64,000 nucleotides of DNA. Origin: Mesorhizobium japonicum MAFF 303099. GTDB taxonomy: Bacteria > Pseudomonadota > Alphaproteobacteria > Rhizobiales > Rhizobiaceae. Made by a program: the position numbers and the translations under genes. Shown piece after piece: positions 1 through 8,867 of this stretch. The stretch is taken from NCBI RefSeq assembly GCF_000009625.1, contig NC_002678.2:1054001-1118000 (forward strand), given 5' to 3'. Below the pieces are notes generated by a model. That model made no database searches and had not been told where the DNA came from. It saw nothing but the letters and a program-made list of their open reading frames with translations. Positions within the stretch are counted from its first letter, which is position 1; every line of letters begins with the position of its first letter.

Positions 1-120
1 GCTCACCTCACCACTTACGTTGGGCAGAATTGAAGCCCTGCCCATGGACAGTCGCCGCCACGGCGCTCGGCCGATGAAATGCGATCGTCCTCGTCGTCAC
101 CGCTGGTTGGCTCGGTCGGC

Positions 121-969
121 TCAGCGACTGTCCAACATCCAATTGCGGTTGCGCCACATTTTCTCGCCGATCTGGCAGTCGGCGGCGGGCTTGTCCTGCG
201 TCAGCACCACCGGCGGATGATCCGCCTCCTCCGCCGCCCATTGCGGTGAGGCCGGGCCGGCAAGCTCCAGCACCAGCTTGCGGCGGATGGCTTCGGGAAA
301 TTGCGTCCAGTCATTGACCGGGATCATGAAGGCGCCGGGGCCGCCGATGACGCAGTCGCTGTAGTAGCGGTCAAGATCGTTGACGTCGTAGGCGCCGGAA
401 AGGCCACCCCGGGTCATCAGCGGCAGGCCGTTGATGACGATGCCTTGTCTGACCACGCCGTCGCGGGTGAGATTGACCGGAGCGCCCTGGTTGTTGGGCC
501 CGTCGCCGGAAATGTCGATGACCCGCTTGGTCCCCTCATAGCCGCTTTCGGCAAACAGATCGCTGCCGAATTCCAGCGCGCCGGAGATCGAGGTGCGCCG
601 CGCGCTGTTGGGCGGCTGCGCGGACAATTGCGCGACCACCCGCTCCGCGTCGGCACGGTTGGCGATGACAGTCCATGGCACGATGACGCGCTGCCACGTG
701 GTGCCGGCCCATTCGACATAGGTGACGGCGATCTTGCCATGGGCGCCATCGGCGATCGCCTGCAGCACATTGTCATGCGTCAGCGCCGCCGCGTAGCCAT
801 GACGCTGGATCTCGAGTTCGTCCGCCGACATCGACAGCGAAACGTCGACCGCCAGCACGAGCTCGACATCGACCGGCTCATCCGCGCGAGACCCAGGCAT
901 CAGCCACAACATCAGCGCCAGCGCGGCGCAGCCGGAAAGGAGATGTCTTGCGCGCGACAAAGCAGACAT
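121..969 (-). CDS. Secreted DUF1194-type von Willebrand factor A protein
   Basis: The predicted 282-residue protein starts with an export signal (a basic MSALSRARHLL segment, a Leu/Ala-rich core and an SRADE cleavage region), so it should be periplasmic or secreted. A von Willebrand A fold follows. The metal-site motif DVSLSMS (DxSxS type) lies about 40 residues in, and a later DISGDGPNNQG segment supplies further fold residues. This matches the DUF1194 family, which is common in rhizobia and has no established function. The frame stays open upstream, but the start at 969 is the one that gives a clean signal peptide. It lies downstream of, and on the same strand as, a DMGDH-like gene, with a hairpin terminator between them, so it is probably transcribed separately. 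No partner gene is visible. Family call secure; role unknown. Confidence 0.8.
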   Translation of the reverse strand: MSALSRARHLLSGCAALALMLWLMPGSRADEPVDVELVLAVDVSLSMSADELEIQRHGYAAALTHDNVLQAIADGAHGKIAVTYVEWAGTTWQRVIVPWTVIANRADAERVVAQLSAQPPNSARRTSISGALEFGSDLFAESGYEGTKRVIDISGDGPNNQGAPVNLTRDGVVRQGIVINGLPLMTRGGLSGAYDVNDLDRYYSDCVIGGPGAFMIPVNDWTQFPEAIRRKLVLELAGPASPQWAAEEADHPPVVLTQDKPAADCQIGEKMWRNRNWMLDSR

Positions 970-1006
970 GCCGCGAGGGTAAGCGAAAACCACCTGCTTA
1001 AAAAGA

Positions 1007-1035
1007 CAAAAGCCCGGCTCGAAGCCAGGCTTTTG
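1007..1035 (-). terminator. Rho-independent-like hairpin after the first DMGDH-like gene
   Basis: CAAAAGCC (1007-1014) and GGCTTTTG (1028-1035) form a perfect 8 bp stem. It lies 28 bases beyond the stop of the minus-strand flavoprotein gene and before the vWA gene. On the minus strand the A/T-rich stem base is followed by a T-containing stretch. It probably ends the flavoprotein transcript. Confidence 0.6.
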
Positions 1036-1063
1036 CAATAAGTCCCGTGGTCCGCCCGACCGA

Positions 1064-3625
1064 TCAGCTGCGCGGCTTGAGGTTCTCCGGGTCATAAAGC
1101 GGCTTGTAGCCGACACCGGCGACTTCGACCGGATAGGTCTCGCCGAAATACTCGACATTGAGCTTGCGACCTTCCTGCGCATACGAATGCGGCAGATAGG
1201 CGAGCGCGATGTTCTTGCCGATCGTCGGGCCATAGGCGACCGAGGTGGTGAAGGAGCGGCGGCCGAGCTCGTCGACCAGCGTTTCCCCGGTGGCCGGGTC
1301 CAGCACCGGCATGGTGCCAACGGGATAACGCGCCACGCCCTTGGAATCGGTGTTTTCGGTCATCACCAGCGTGCACAAAGTCGCCGGCTGGTGCTCGCGC
1401 GCGCGGTATTCAACATGCTTGGCCTTGCCGCAGAAATCGTTCTCTTTGACCTTCGGTCGGGCGAGATCGGCTTCCAGCAGATTGTACTCGGTCAGAAGGT
1501 CGGCATTCTGCAGGCGCAGGCTCTTTTCCATGCGGCGCGTGTTGGCATAGGTCTCGACGCCGAACGGCATGACGCCGGTCGAGCGCAGCGCGTCCCAGAC
1601 GGCCAGGCCGTCCTCATAGCGCATATGCAGTTCCCAGCCCTGCTCGCCGACATAGGAGATGCGGAAAGCGGTGACATCCTTGCCGCCGATCCTGACCGGC
1701 TTGATCGCCGCGAAGGGGAAATTCTCCGGCGAAAGGCCCTCGGGATTCTCGACCACCTTCTTCAAGGTGGTCCGGGCATTCGGACCCCAGATGCCGATGG
1801 TGACGTATTTCTCCGTCACATCGGTGATGGTGGCGTCAAAACCTTTGTCCTGCGCGGTGCGCTGCATATAGCGGAAGTCGCGCGGGCCGGCGTCGGCGCC
1901 GTCGATCACTCGGCAGCGATCGGCCATGCGGATCACGGTGAAGTCGGCGCGCACCATGCCTTCCTCGTCGAGGAAGTGGGTGTAGATGCCCTTGCCGATG
2001 TTGTTGTCGCCGCCGATCTTGGCCGCGCACAGCCATTCCAGCAGCGCGACGTGATCTGGCCCTTCGACGTCATACATAGAGAAATGCGACAGGTTGACGA
2101 TGCCGCAATCCTCGCTCATCGCCAGATGCTCGGCATTGGAGACGCGCCAGAAATGGCGGTTGTCCCACTCGTTCTCGCGCACGGGAACGCGGTTGCCATA
2201 TTTCTCGAGCAGGTGCTCGTTGGCGGCATAGCCATGGGCACGCTCCCAGCCGCCCAGTTCCATGAAATAGCCGCCGAGTTCCTTCTCGCGCTCCCAGAAC
2301 GGCGAACGCCTTATGTTGCGGCCCTTGGAGAAGGGCTCGCGCGGATGCACCGCGGGATTGTAGACCTTCATCGCCGTCTCGGTGCAGCGATCCCAGATGA
2401 ACTGCTCCTTCGTCTGGTGCGGATAGAAGCGCGCATAGTCGATGGCGTGATGGTCGATCGCCGTGCGGCCATCCGTCATCCAGTCGGCGATCAGCTTGCC
2501 CATGCCGGGGCCGTCCTTGACCCAGATGGCGACGGCATACCAGAGCCCCCGCACCTTCTGGCTTTCGCCCATGGACGGGCCACCGTCGGCCGTGACCTGC
2601 AGCAGGCCGTTGAAGGAATGGCTTTCATTGTAGCCGAGTTCGCCCAGGATCGGCGTCAGCTCCATGGCGCGTTCCAGCGGCGCCAGGATCTGCTCCATGT
2701 CGAGGTCGCGCTGCGACGGCGACAAACGCGCTTCATGCTTTTCAAGGAGATCGCGCGGATGGCAAAGGCGCGGGTTGTTTTCTTCGTAATAGCCCCATTC
2801 GATCTGCCCGCCCTCGGCGGTCTTGGGGTCGCCGGTGTCACGCATATAGGCCGAGTTGCCCTGGTCGCGCAGCAGCGGCCAGCCGATCTCCTTGCCGGTG
2901 CCGGCGAACTCATTGTAGGGCCCGAAGAACGTCAGCGGATGGTCGATCGGCATAACCGGCAGGTCCTCGCCGACCATTTCGGCGATCAACCGACCCCAGA
3001 TGCCGGCGCAGACGATGACATAATCGGCCTCGATGGTGCCGCGGTCGGTCACCACGGCGCTGATGCGGCCGTCCTTGACGACGAGCGACCTGGCCGGCGT
3101 GTTGGCGAAGGATTTGAGCTTGCCTGACGCTTCAGCCTGGTCGACCAGCTTGCCGGCAACGGTCTGCGAGCGCGGGATGACAAGACCTGCGTCCGGATCC
3201 CAAAGGCCGCCCTGCACCATCCCCTCTTCGATCAGCGGGAATTTCTCCTTGATCTCGGCCGGTTCGATCAGGCGCGCGCGTGTGCCAAAGGCCTTTGCCG
3301 AGGCGATCTTGCGCTTGATCTCGTCCATGCGGCTGTCGTCGCCGACGCGAGCCACTTCGAGGCCGCCGATGCGGGCGTAATGGCCCATCTTCTCGTAGAA
3401 ATCGATGGAATAAAGCGTCGTCCAGCAGGACAGAAAATCATGGCTGGTTGTGTAGCAGAAGTCGGAAGCGTGCGCGGTCGAGCCGATATCGGTCGGGATA
3501 CCTGATTTGTCGATGCCGACAATATCGTCCCATCCGCGCTCGATCAGGTGATGGGCGATCGATGCGCCGACAATACCGCCGAGGCCAATGATGACGACCT
3601 TCGCCTTTTTCGGAAACTCTGCCAT
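1064..3625 (-). CDS. DMGDH/sarcosine dehydrogenase-like FAD and folate protein (A)
   Basis: This 853-residue protein has the layout of dimethylglycine and sarcosine dehydrogenases. An N-terminal DAO-type FAD domain carries the dinucleotide motif GLGGIVG (residues 14-20). STAHA at residues 49-53 aligns with the stretch that carries the histidine covalently linked to FAD in this family. Folate-binding aminomethyltransferase (GcvT) domains fill roughly residues 430-845. Such enzymes oxidise an N-methyl group and pass the C1 unit to tetrahydrofolate. The substrate cannot be read from sequence; dimethylglycine, sarcosine or another N-methylated amino acid are possible. It is more divergent than the two related proteins at 25-32 kb (STAHASD instead of STWHAAG or TTWHAAG), so it probably has a different substrate. 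It is transcribed alone. The start at 3625 is favoured by a GGAG 9 bases upstream. Confidence 0.82.
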   Translation of the reverse strand: MAEFPKKAKVVIIGLGGIVGASIAHHLIERGWDDIVGIDKSGIPTDIGSTAHASDFCYTTSHDFLSCWTTLYSIDFYEKMGHYARIGGLEVARVGDDSRMDEIKRKIASAKAFGTRARLIEPAEIKEKFPLIEEGMVQGGLWDPDAGLVIPRSQTVAGKLVDQAEASGKLKSFANTPARSLVVKDGRISAVVTDRGTIEADYVIVCAGIWGRLIAEMVGEDLPVMPIDHPLTFFGPYNEFAGTGKEIGWPLLRDQGNSAYMRDTGDPKTAEGGQIEWGYYEENNPRLCHPRDLLEKHEARLSPSQRDLDMEQILAPLERAMELTPILGELGYNESHSFNGLLQVTADGGPSMGESQKVRGLWYAVAIWVKDGPGMGKLIADWMTDGRTAIDHHAIDYARFYPHQTKEQFIWDRCTETAMKVYNPAVHPREPFSKGRNIRRSPFWEREKELGGYFMELGGWERAHGYAANEHLLEKYGNRVPVRENEWDNRHFWRVSNAEHLAMSEDCGIVNLSHFSMYDVEGPDHVALLEWLCAAKIGGDNNIGKGIYTHFLDEEGMVRADFTVIRMADRCRVIDGADAGPRDFRYMQRTAQDKGFDATITDVTEKYVTIGIWGPNARTTLKKVVENPEGLSPENFPFAAIKPVRIGGKDVTAFRISYVGEQGWELHMRYEDGLAVWDALRSTGVMPFGVETYANTRRMEKSLRLQNADLLTEYNLLEADLARPKVKENDFCGKAKHVEYRAREHQPATLCTLVMTENTDSKGVARYPVGTMPVLDPATGETLVDELGRRSFTTSVAYGPTIGKNIALAYLPHSYAQEGRKLNVEYFGETYPVEVAGVGYKPLYDPENLKPRS

Positions 3626-3655
3626 TGCCCGCGACTCCAGATGCTATTGCGGGCA
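3626..3655 (-). promoter_or_regulatory. Leader hairpin holding the ribosome binding site
   Basis: Immediately before the ATG at 3625-3623 the minus strand can form a 7 bp stem from TGCCCGC and GCGGGCA (plus-strand arms 3626-3632 and 3649-3655). The loop contains GGAG, the best Shine-Dalgarno candidate for the downstream flavoprotein gene, and the stem ends directly at the start codon. The pairing is plain in the sequence; a role in translational control is inference. Confidence 0.4.
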
Positions 3656-3764
3656 GCGCCGGCGCCCGTTTGATCGGCGCACAATATGCAGACGACAGGC
3701 ACGGCGCTACCGCCTGTTTGCGACACGCTGCGGGTGCGGCGCGACCCCGGGAAAACGCCAGCCG

Positions 3765-4523
3765 TCAGGCGAAGGCCCAGACGTCCTCGGCCTGGAAACC
3801 GACCTGGTAGCCCGCCGTCTTCAGCTTGACCACGACCTGGCCGATCTCGGTGGCCGGCAACGCGCCGACCTCGACCTTGATCAAGCCGGGGCGGTAGCGT
3901 TTCAGATCAAGCTGTTCGAAGACCATCCAGTCGGCGCCTTCACAATCGACGAGGAAAGCATCGATATGGCTGATGCCGTTGCGGTCGAGCAGCGTCTGCA
4001 GCGTTTCCGACGGCACCTCGATATCTCTCAGGTGCGGTGCGAATTTGTTGAAATTGGCGTCGGCCTCGCCCCAGGCATTCTTGCCCGACATCAAATTGGT
4101 GTCGGTCACCGAGGAGCAGCCGATGAATTCGATCGGCAGTGTGCCGGCCTCAAGGGCCGCCGCGTCGAAAGTGTGGACGGTGATCGTGCCCTTGGTTTTT
4201 GTGACGGCCACCGGCTCGATGATGAAGCGCTCCTTGTCGGGATAGTTGGCGCGCAGCCGCTTCTGATTGTAGGGGATCGGCTCGACCAGCATGGCGCGGG
4301 CGCCGGCAATCCTGTGCAGCCACGGCGTCACATCGTCGAACAGCGCGCCATCGCAGGCGCCGACATTGACCATCTGGAACGGCTGAGATGCACCACCGAA
4401 GCGCGCTTTCAGCGCCGCCTTGGCCAGGAATTTCGTGCCGCGCAGCGACGGCCCGCGATCGAGCAGGCCGGAGGGAAGGCTGAGCGACAAGGCAATGCGC
4501 GCCAGGCTGGAGAGCGAACTCAT
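3765..4523 (-). CDS. FkbM-family methyltransferase
   Basis: This is a 252-residue SAM-dependent methyltransferase of the FkbM type. The segment MVNVGACDGALFDDV is a methyltransferase motif I, followed by the acidic VEPIPYN strand end. Near the C-terminus, IDAFLVDCEGADWMVF is the hallmark FkbM segment. Members usually O-methylate sugars or polyketides and are common in polysaccharide and glycolipid loci, which fits the gene's place at the end of a seven-gene sugar-lipid cluster. The start at 4523 is chosen because its ATG overlaps the TGA of the upstream membrane-protein gene (ATGA), implying translational coupling. Upstream in-frame codons would run into that gene. The acceptor is unknown. 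Confidence 0.8.
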   Translation of the reverse strand: MSSLSSLARIALSLSLPSGLLDRGPSLRGTKFLAKAALKARFGGASQPFQMVNVGACDGALFDDVTPWLHRIAGARAMLVEPIPYNQKRLRANYPDKERFIIEPVAVTKTKGTITVHTFDAAALEAGTLPIEFIGCSSVTDTNLMSGKNAWGEADANFNKFAPHLRDIEVPSETLQTLLDRNGISHIDAFLVDCEGADWMVFEQLDLKRYRPGLIKVEVGALPATEIGQVVVKLKTAGYQVGFQAEDVWAFA

Positions 4524-5752
4524 GGCTTTTCTCCCGGAATGACGTGCAAGGCCGCGCGGTTTTGGCCACGAAACGATGCTTTCCACAGCGCCATGAACGG
4601 CGTTGCCAGCAGCAGAAAGGGCGGGATCAGATGCGGGAAATAGATGCGCGTATCGTGGATCGGAAAGACCGTGAATTTCGCCAGCGCGCCCAGCACCAGC
4701 GCCGCGAACAGGATGCCGGCGCGCCGATCAGGGCGGAAGCCGGCGCGGCTGGTGGCGAACCAGCCGGCCAGCGCCAGCACCGAAACGCCGACCCATCTGT
4801 CCAGGTTGACGGCGCGCAGCATCGATGTTGCAAACGCCCTGAGATAGGCGATGACCGAGAAGGCCGGCTCGAACCCGTCCATATTGTAATGCTGTTCGAT
4901 GCTGGAGAACCACAGATGCGGCCACCAGCCGGGATGCTGGGCCCAGTGCGAAATGGCGAAATAGGCGACGAAGGACGCGGCAAAGCCGGCCAGCGCGCCC
5001 CACGCCTTTTGCCGGAAAGCGGCCAGCAGCACCGCGAATATGGCAAGGAAAACAATATTGTCCGGCCGCACCATGAAGGCGAGGAACAGCAGGATCGCCG
5101 TCGCCGCCTCGCGGCCTCTGACATAGGCGTAGAGCCCGCCGAGCAGCAGCGCCGACGTCAGCAGGTCCGGTGTCGAAGCGCGCGCCGCATCACCGAAATC
5201 AGCCATGATCAGCACCGCGCCGACCACCGGCGCCAAGGCTAGGGCCTTTTCCCTGTGCAGCCAGAGCAGCGTGATCGCGCCGAACAAGAGCACCGAAAAC
5301 ACCTGCACCAGCCGCATCGCCGCGACCGGCGACATCACCGCGCTCAGTGTCGACAGGATCTCGGCATAGAGGAATTTGATCCGGTACATGCCGAGCAGCG
5401 AATGGAAGTCGGCGGCGTTCTCCGTCATGTGGCTGCGGAAGCCGCCGCCATCGTCGGTCAGCACCTTGTAATCGCCGGCCGACACGCCTGATTTGACGGT
5501 GCTGTAGGCATAGTCATGCAGCGCCTGCACGTCGGGATAGGTGCCTTCCTCCGATATTGCGAGATAGGGCAGCATGTCCCAATTGGCGTCCGGCATCCCC
5601 CACGCCGTGAACGCCGTCAGAAGGATGTAAAGCGCGAAAGCCACAGCGCCGATCGGTGCGGCCAGCCGTGCATAGGTCCCCTCGCCCCACGCCAGACCGG
5701 TCTCGGTGAGCCGGTCGAGCGGGTTTTGCGTAGCGGGAGACCTGGTCAGCAT
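4520..5752 (-). CDS. Polytopic membrane protein, possible GT-C glycosyltransferase
   Basis: This 410-residue protein has about ten hydrophobic segments, one near the N-terminus followed by a hydrophilic loop of about 90 residues. That loop contains acidic MPDANWDMLPYL. A large first extracytoplasmic loop with acidic residues followed by many transmembrane helices is the layout of GT-C enzymes, which move sugars from polyprenyl-phosphate donors. I recognise no family-specific motif. Its place in a cluster with a UbiA-type and a DprE1-like enzyme suggests it could be the transferase that uses the lipid-linked sugar, which is inference. The first ATG at 5752 is used; an in-frame TTG at 5764 is an alternative, and neither has a strong ribosome site. 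It ends in an ATGA overlap with the FkbM gene. Confidence 0.6.
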   Translation of the reverse strand: MLTRSPATQNPLDRLTETGLAWGEGTYARLAAPIGAVAFALYILLTAFTAWGMPDANWDMLPYLAISEEGTYPDVQALHDYAYSTVKSGVSAGDYKVLTDDGGGFRSHMTENAADFHSLLGMYRIKFLYAEILSTLSAVMSPVAAMRLVQVFSVLLFGAITLLWLHREKALALAPVVGAVLIMADFGDAARASTPDLLTSALLLGGLYAYVRGREAATAILLFLAFMVRPDNIVFLAIFAVLLAAFRQKAWGALAGFAASFVAYFAISHWAQHPGWWPHLWFSSIEQHYNMDGFEPAFSVIAYLRAFATSMLRAVNLDRWVGVSVLALAGWFATSRAGFRPDRRAGILFAALVLGALAKFTVFPIHDTRIYFPHLIPPFLLLATPFMALWKASFRGQNRAALHVIPGEKP

Positions 5753-5774
5753 TTTTGTGCTCAACGGACTTTCT

Positions 5775-7247
5775 TTAACGGACCTGGCTTTTGACGAAAT
5801 CCTTCACGATCGACACGATGCCGCGCGACAGCAGGCTGTCGAAGGCATCGACGAAGCGGTCGACATGCTCGCGCTGGCAGATCAGCGGCGGCTCGAGCCG
5901 GATGACGTTGCGGTTGTATTCGGTGAAGGCGACGAGCACGTCGTAGTCGCGCAGCAGCAGCGCGCCGACAAAGCCGGACAGCGAGCCCTTCAGCTTGTCG
6001 TCGAGCACGCTGACGATCGGGCGCAGCACCATCGGCAGGGTCTGCGAGAAGTCGTGGAACTCGAGGCCGACCATAAGGCCCTTGCCGCGCACGTCCTTGA
6101 TGATCTTCGGGTACTTTTCCTTGAGCGCCCGTAGCCGCTGCAGCAGATAGTCGCCGGTGACGGCGGCGTTGTCGATCAGCCCCTCGTCATAAAGCACGTT
6201 GAGCGCCTCGATCGAGGTAACGCACGCCTCGCCCATGCCGCCAAAGGTCGCCATGGCATGGATCATCGCCGTCTTGGGCGTGCCATAGGCCTTCATATAG
6301 ATTTCACGCCTGGCGATCATGGCACCGACAGCCGCCTTGCCGCCGCCGAGCGACTTGGCCAGCGCGGTCACGTCAGGCACGACGCCGTAATGTTCGAAGG
6401 CATAGAAGCGGCCCGAGCGGCCATAGCCGCACTGCACTTCATCGGCCACCCACAGCACGCCATACTGGTCGCAGAGCGCGCGCAGCTTCTGCCAGTATTG
6501 CGCCTCCGCCTGGATGATGCCGCCACCGCCCTGGATGGTTTCGAGCACGATGACGCCGACCTCCGGATCGCTGCGGAACAGCCGCTCCACCGCCTCGATG
6601 TCACCGAAGGGAATGCGCACCGTATTGTCGGCCACCTTGAAATCGGCGCGGTAGAGCTGGCCGTCGGTGATGCCGAGCACGCCCTTGGTCTTGCCGTGGA
6701 AGGAATTCTCGGCATAGACCACCTTCGGCCGCTTCGGGCCGGCGGCGCGTTCGGCGAGCTTCACCGCCGCTTCCATCGCCTCCGAGCCGGACGAGCCCAA
6801 GAACACCATGTCGAGATCGCCGGGTGAGCATTTGGCGAGGTTGTGCGCCAGCGCTGCCGCATATTGCGACATGAAGGCGATGGCGATTTCCTGGCGCTTC
6901 TCCTCCTGGAATTTTTTGCGTGCGTCCAGGATACGTGGGTGGTTGTGGCCGAAGGCCAGCGAACCGAAGCCACCGAAGAAATCGAGGATCTTGCGGCCGT
7001 TCTGGTCGATGTAGAACATGCCTTCGGCACGCTCGATCTTGATCTTGTGGAAGCCGAGCAGCTTCATGAAATGCAGCTGGCCGGGATTGAGATGCGCCTT
7101 GAACAGGTCGGTCATTCCAGCCACGTCCATCGCCTTGGCCTGCTCGACACTGATCAGATCGGGCTTGGCTATTGCTGCGGGCGACAGTGCCGGCGCGCTC
7201 ACCAGGGTGCGCGCATTCGTCTGTTCGGGCTTGGCCATGACGGTCAT
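5775..7247 (-). CDS. Class III PLP aminotransferase
   Basis: The 490-residue protein is a fold-type I, class III aminotransferase (acetylornithine/GABA/putrescine group). The cofactor-binding order is complete: SSGSEAMEAA for the phosphate site, the ADEVQCGYGRSG segment that carries the conserved Asp, and ALAKSLGGGKAA with the Schiff-base lysine. The N-terminal 35 residues are a less conserved extension. The C-terminal region, about 70 residues rich in hydrophobics (PMVLRPIVSVLDDKLKG), is longer than in ordinary acetylornithine enzymes. The start at 7247 has GGAG at a good distance. It sits between an epimerase and a membrane transferase-like gene, so it may aminate a sugar or a lipid head group. 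Substrate unknown; a housekeeping amino-acid role cannot be excluded. Confidence 0.78.
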   Translation of the reverse strand: MTVMAKPEQTNARTLVSAPALSPAAIAKPDLISVEQAKAMDVAGMTDLFKAHLNPGQLHFMKLLGFHKIKIERAEGMFYIDQNGRKILDFFGGFGSLAFGHNHPRILDARKKFQEEKRQEIAIAFMSQYAAALAHNLAKCSPGDLDMVFLGSSGSEAMEAAVKLAERAAGPKRPKVVYAENSFHGKTKGVLGITDGQLYRADFKVADNTVRIPFGDIEAVERLFRSDPEVGVIVLETIQGGGGIIQAEAQYWQKLRALCDQYGVLWVADEVQCGYGRSGRFYAFEHYGVVPDVTALAKSLGGGKAAVGAMIARREIYMKAYGTPKTAMIHAMATFGGMGEACVTSIEALNVLYDEGLIDNAAVTGDYLLQRLRALKEKYPKIIKDVRGKGLMVGLEFHDFSQTLPMVLRPIVSVLDDKLKGSLSGFVGALLLRDYDVLVAFTEYNRNVIRLEPPLICQREHVDRFVDAFDSLLSRGIVSIVKDFVKSQVR

Positions 7248-7304
7248 TTCAATCTCCTGTCCGCGCTACGACCAGCGTCGTGCGCCATAAATTTGGCGGG
7301 ACCA

Positions 7305-8312
7305 CTACTCGGCGGGCACATGTTTGGTGGCGACAGCAGGCCCGGCGTTCTTGGCGCGGTACTCGCTGTAGGCGGCGATCAGCATGTCCTCGTCGCGATA
7401 TTGCGGCACCCAGCCGAGTTGGCGCTCGGCCTTGGACACGTCGAGTACGCATTCCTCGTCGGCGATCAGATATTGCTCCGGATCCATGATCGGCATGTTC
7501 ATGAGGTCGAGCAGGTCGAGCGTGCGCTTGACCGCCCAGCCCGGCGTCGGCAGCAGGATCGACTTCGAGCCGGCATGGCGGATCAGGTCGCCGAGCAATT
7601 TCTTCACCGGCGGCGGGTTGAGCGAACCGAGATTATAGGCCTCGTTGGGCACGCCGGCCTTCCAGGCGGCGCGGGCAGCTTCCGCGCAATCGAAAACGGA
7701 AATGAACTGATAGGGGTTTTTACCCAAGCCGATCATCGGCACCGGAAGGTTCCAGTCAATCAGCTTGAACAGTTTTTCGAGAATGCCGAGCCGGCCGGGG
7801 CCGATGATCAGGCGCGGCCGGAACAGCGAGATCGACATGCCGCGCTTGCGCCATTCGGCGGCGAGTTCCTCGGTCTTCTGCTTCGACCAGCCATATTCGC
7901 CGAGCGGCGCGACCGGGTGTTCCTCGGTCATCGGCTGGGTGACCGTGTGGCCGTAGATCATATCCGTTGTGTAGTGGACGAGTTTTCGCGCACCAGCCCT
8001 GTCCATGGCCTGCATGATGTGCTCGGTGCCATGGAAATTAACTGGGAAAAAGAAGTCGTGCCGCTTGGCGCGCACCTGGATCGGCGACAGCATCTTGGCC
8101 GACAGATTGTAGACCATGTCGCCAGCCTTGAGCCCGACAGCAGCGACCGAAGCCGAATCCGTGACGTCGCATTGGACGAACCGGACATTGCGGTAGTGCG
8201 CAAGGTCGCTCCTGGCGATGTCGGCGACGATTACCTCTTCGCCATCCGCCACAAGCTTCGGGGCAAGGTGACGGCCGACGAAGCCGTCACCGCCGAAAAT
8301 CACATGTCTCAT
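7305..8312 (-). CDS. NAD-dependent epimerase/dehydratase (extended SDR)
   Basis: This is a 335-residue extended short-chain dehydrogenase. It opens with HVIFGGDGFVGRHL, the GxxGxxG NAD-binding motif. The catalytic pair lies in YGWSK (YxxxK), preceded by HYTTDMIYG with the active-site Thr/Ser region. Families of this type epimerise, reduce or dehydrate nucleotide-linked sugars. In the mycobacterial arabinose pathway a reductase (DprE2) follows the DprE1 oxidase to complete epimerisation. This protein could fill that role for the DprE1-like oxidase encoded upstream, though DprE2 itself is a classical rather than an extended SDR. The start overlaps the stop of the upstream small membrane protein (ATGA). 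Confidence 0.82.
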   Translation of the reverse strand: MRHVIFGGDGFVGRHLAPKLVADGEEVIVADIARSDLAHYRNVRFVQCDVTDSASVAAVGLKAGDMVYNLSAKMLSPIQVRAKRHDFFFPVNFHGTEHIMQAMDRAGARKLVHYTTDMIYGHTVTQPMTEEHPVAPLGEYGWSKQKTEELAAEWRKRGMSISLFRPRLIIGPGRLGILEKLFKLIDWNLPVPMIGLGKNPYQFISVFDCAEAARAAWKAGVPNEAYNLGSLNPPPVKKLLGDLIRHAGSKSILLPTPGWAVKRTLDLLDLMNMPIMDPEQYLIADEECVLDVSKAERQLGWVPQYRDEDMLIAAYSEYRAKNAGPAVATKHVPAE

Positions 8313-8743
8313 CGAACGGTCTCGCTTATCTGGGTCTTGTCGGGCGTGATGGAAGCGGTCTGGTCCTCATGCCCTCGCCCACTTTGCGCGATCAGCACGG
8401 TGCCGACGCAGATGAAGGCGATGCCGGCGATGCGCCAGCCATTGATATCCTCGCGGAACACGAAATAGGCGAAGATGGCGACGGCGACATAGGCAAGGCT
8501 GAGGAAGGGATAGGCGAAGGAAAGCTCGACCTTGGACAGCACATAGAGGTGCGAGGCCATGGAAATCACGAAGGTGCAAAGTCCCAGGAACACCCAGGGG
8601 CTGAAGACGATCTGCAGCAGCTTGAAGAGCGGATTGACGCCCTCGAACGAGATCGGTCCAAGCGACATCATGCCTTGCTTCAGCATGAGCTGCGCGGCGG
8701 CATTGGTCATGACCGTAAAGAGAATGAAGACGATATATTTCAT
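8309..8743 (-). CDS. Small four-helix EamA/SMR-type membrane protein
   Basis: The 144-residue protein has four hydrophobic helices and the NAAAQLMLKQGM signature of small drug/metabolite transporters, with a hydrophilic tail of about 25 residues. It is half the size of a standard EamA exporter, like SMR proteins and the ArnE/ArnF subunits that flip undecaprenyl-phosphate aminoarabinose. Given its neighbours it is a candidate flippase for a lipid-linked pentose; that is inference from size and context. The ATG at 8743 is used because helix 1 begins directly (MKYIVF). A start 15 bases upstream is possible. It opens a three-gene unit that continues with the epimerase through an ATGA overlap and then the aminotransferase. 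Confidence 0.7.
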   Translation of the reverse strand: MKYIVFILFTVMTNAAAQLMLKQGMMSLGPISFEGVNPLFKLLQIVFSPWVFLGLCTFVISMASHLYVLSKVELSFAYPFLSLAYVAVAIFAYFVFREDINGWRIAGIAFICVGTVLIAQSGRGHEDQTASITPDKTQISETVR

Positions 8744-8830
8744 GCCCCGCGCGCCCACCCCGTGATTTCTAGTAATACAAACCCGAAAAGATTTCGTGAA
8801 CTCACAAGACTGTTTTGAGTAAACTTGCCG

Positions 8831-8845
8831 TTAATCATTCGCTAA
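8831..8845. promoter_or_regulatory. CtrA-like TTAA-N7-CTAA motif in an AT-rich promoter region
   Basis: The 124 bases between the oxidase gene and the start at 8743 are far richer in A/T than the surrounding DNA and probably hold the promoter of the flippase-epimerase-aminotransferase unit. Within it, TTAA, seven bases and CTAA differ by one base from the TTAA-N7-TTAA consensus of the cell-cycle regulator CtrA. One short near-match can occur by chance. Confidence 0.2.
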
Positions 8846-8867
8846 CTACGATTCATTCCAATTCTAT

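Noticed and set aside
1..120. Weak GGGCAG/CTGCCC hairpin and short frames at the left edge
   Set aside because: Stem of six pairs with a ten-base loop and no T run; the short frames have no recognisable content.
1187..3127. Long open frames antisense to real genes, for example here, at 14346-16730 and at 45809-47269
   Set aside because: They mirror the strong third-position GC bias of the opposite strand, show no recognisable domain, and lie opposite genes with clear family motifs.
5775..7247. Class III aminotransferase as hopanoid enzyme HpnO
   Set aside because: No squalene-hopene cyclase or other hpn gene is in the window, and the gene sits in a sugar-lipid cluster, so the name is not supported.
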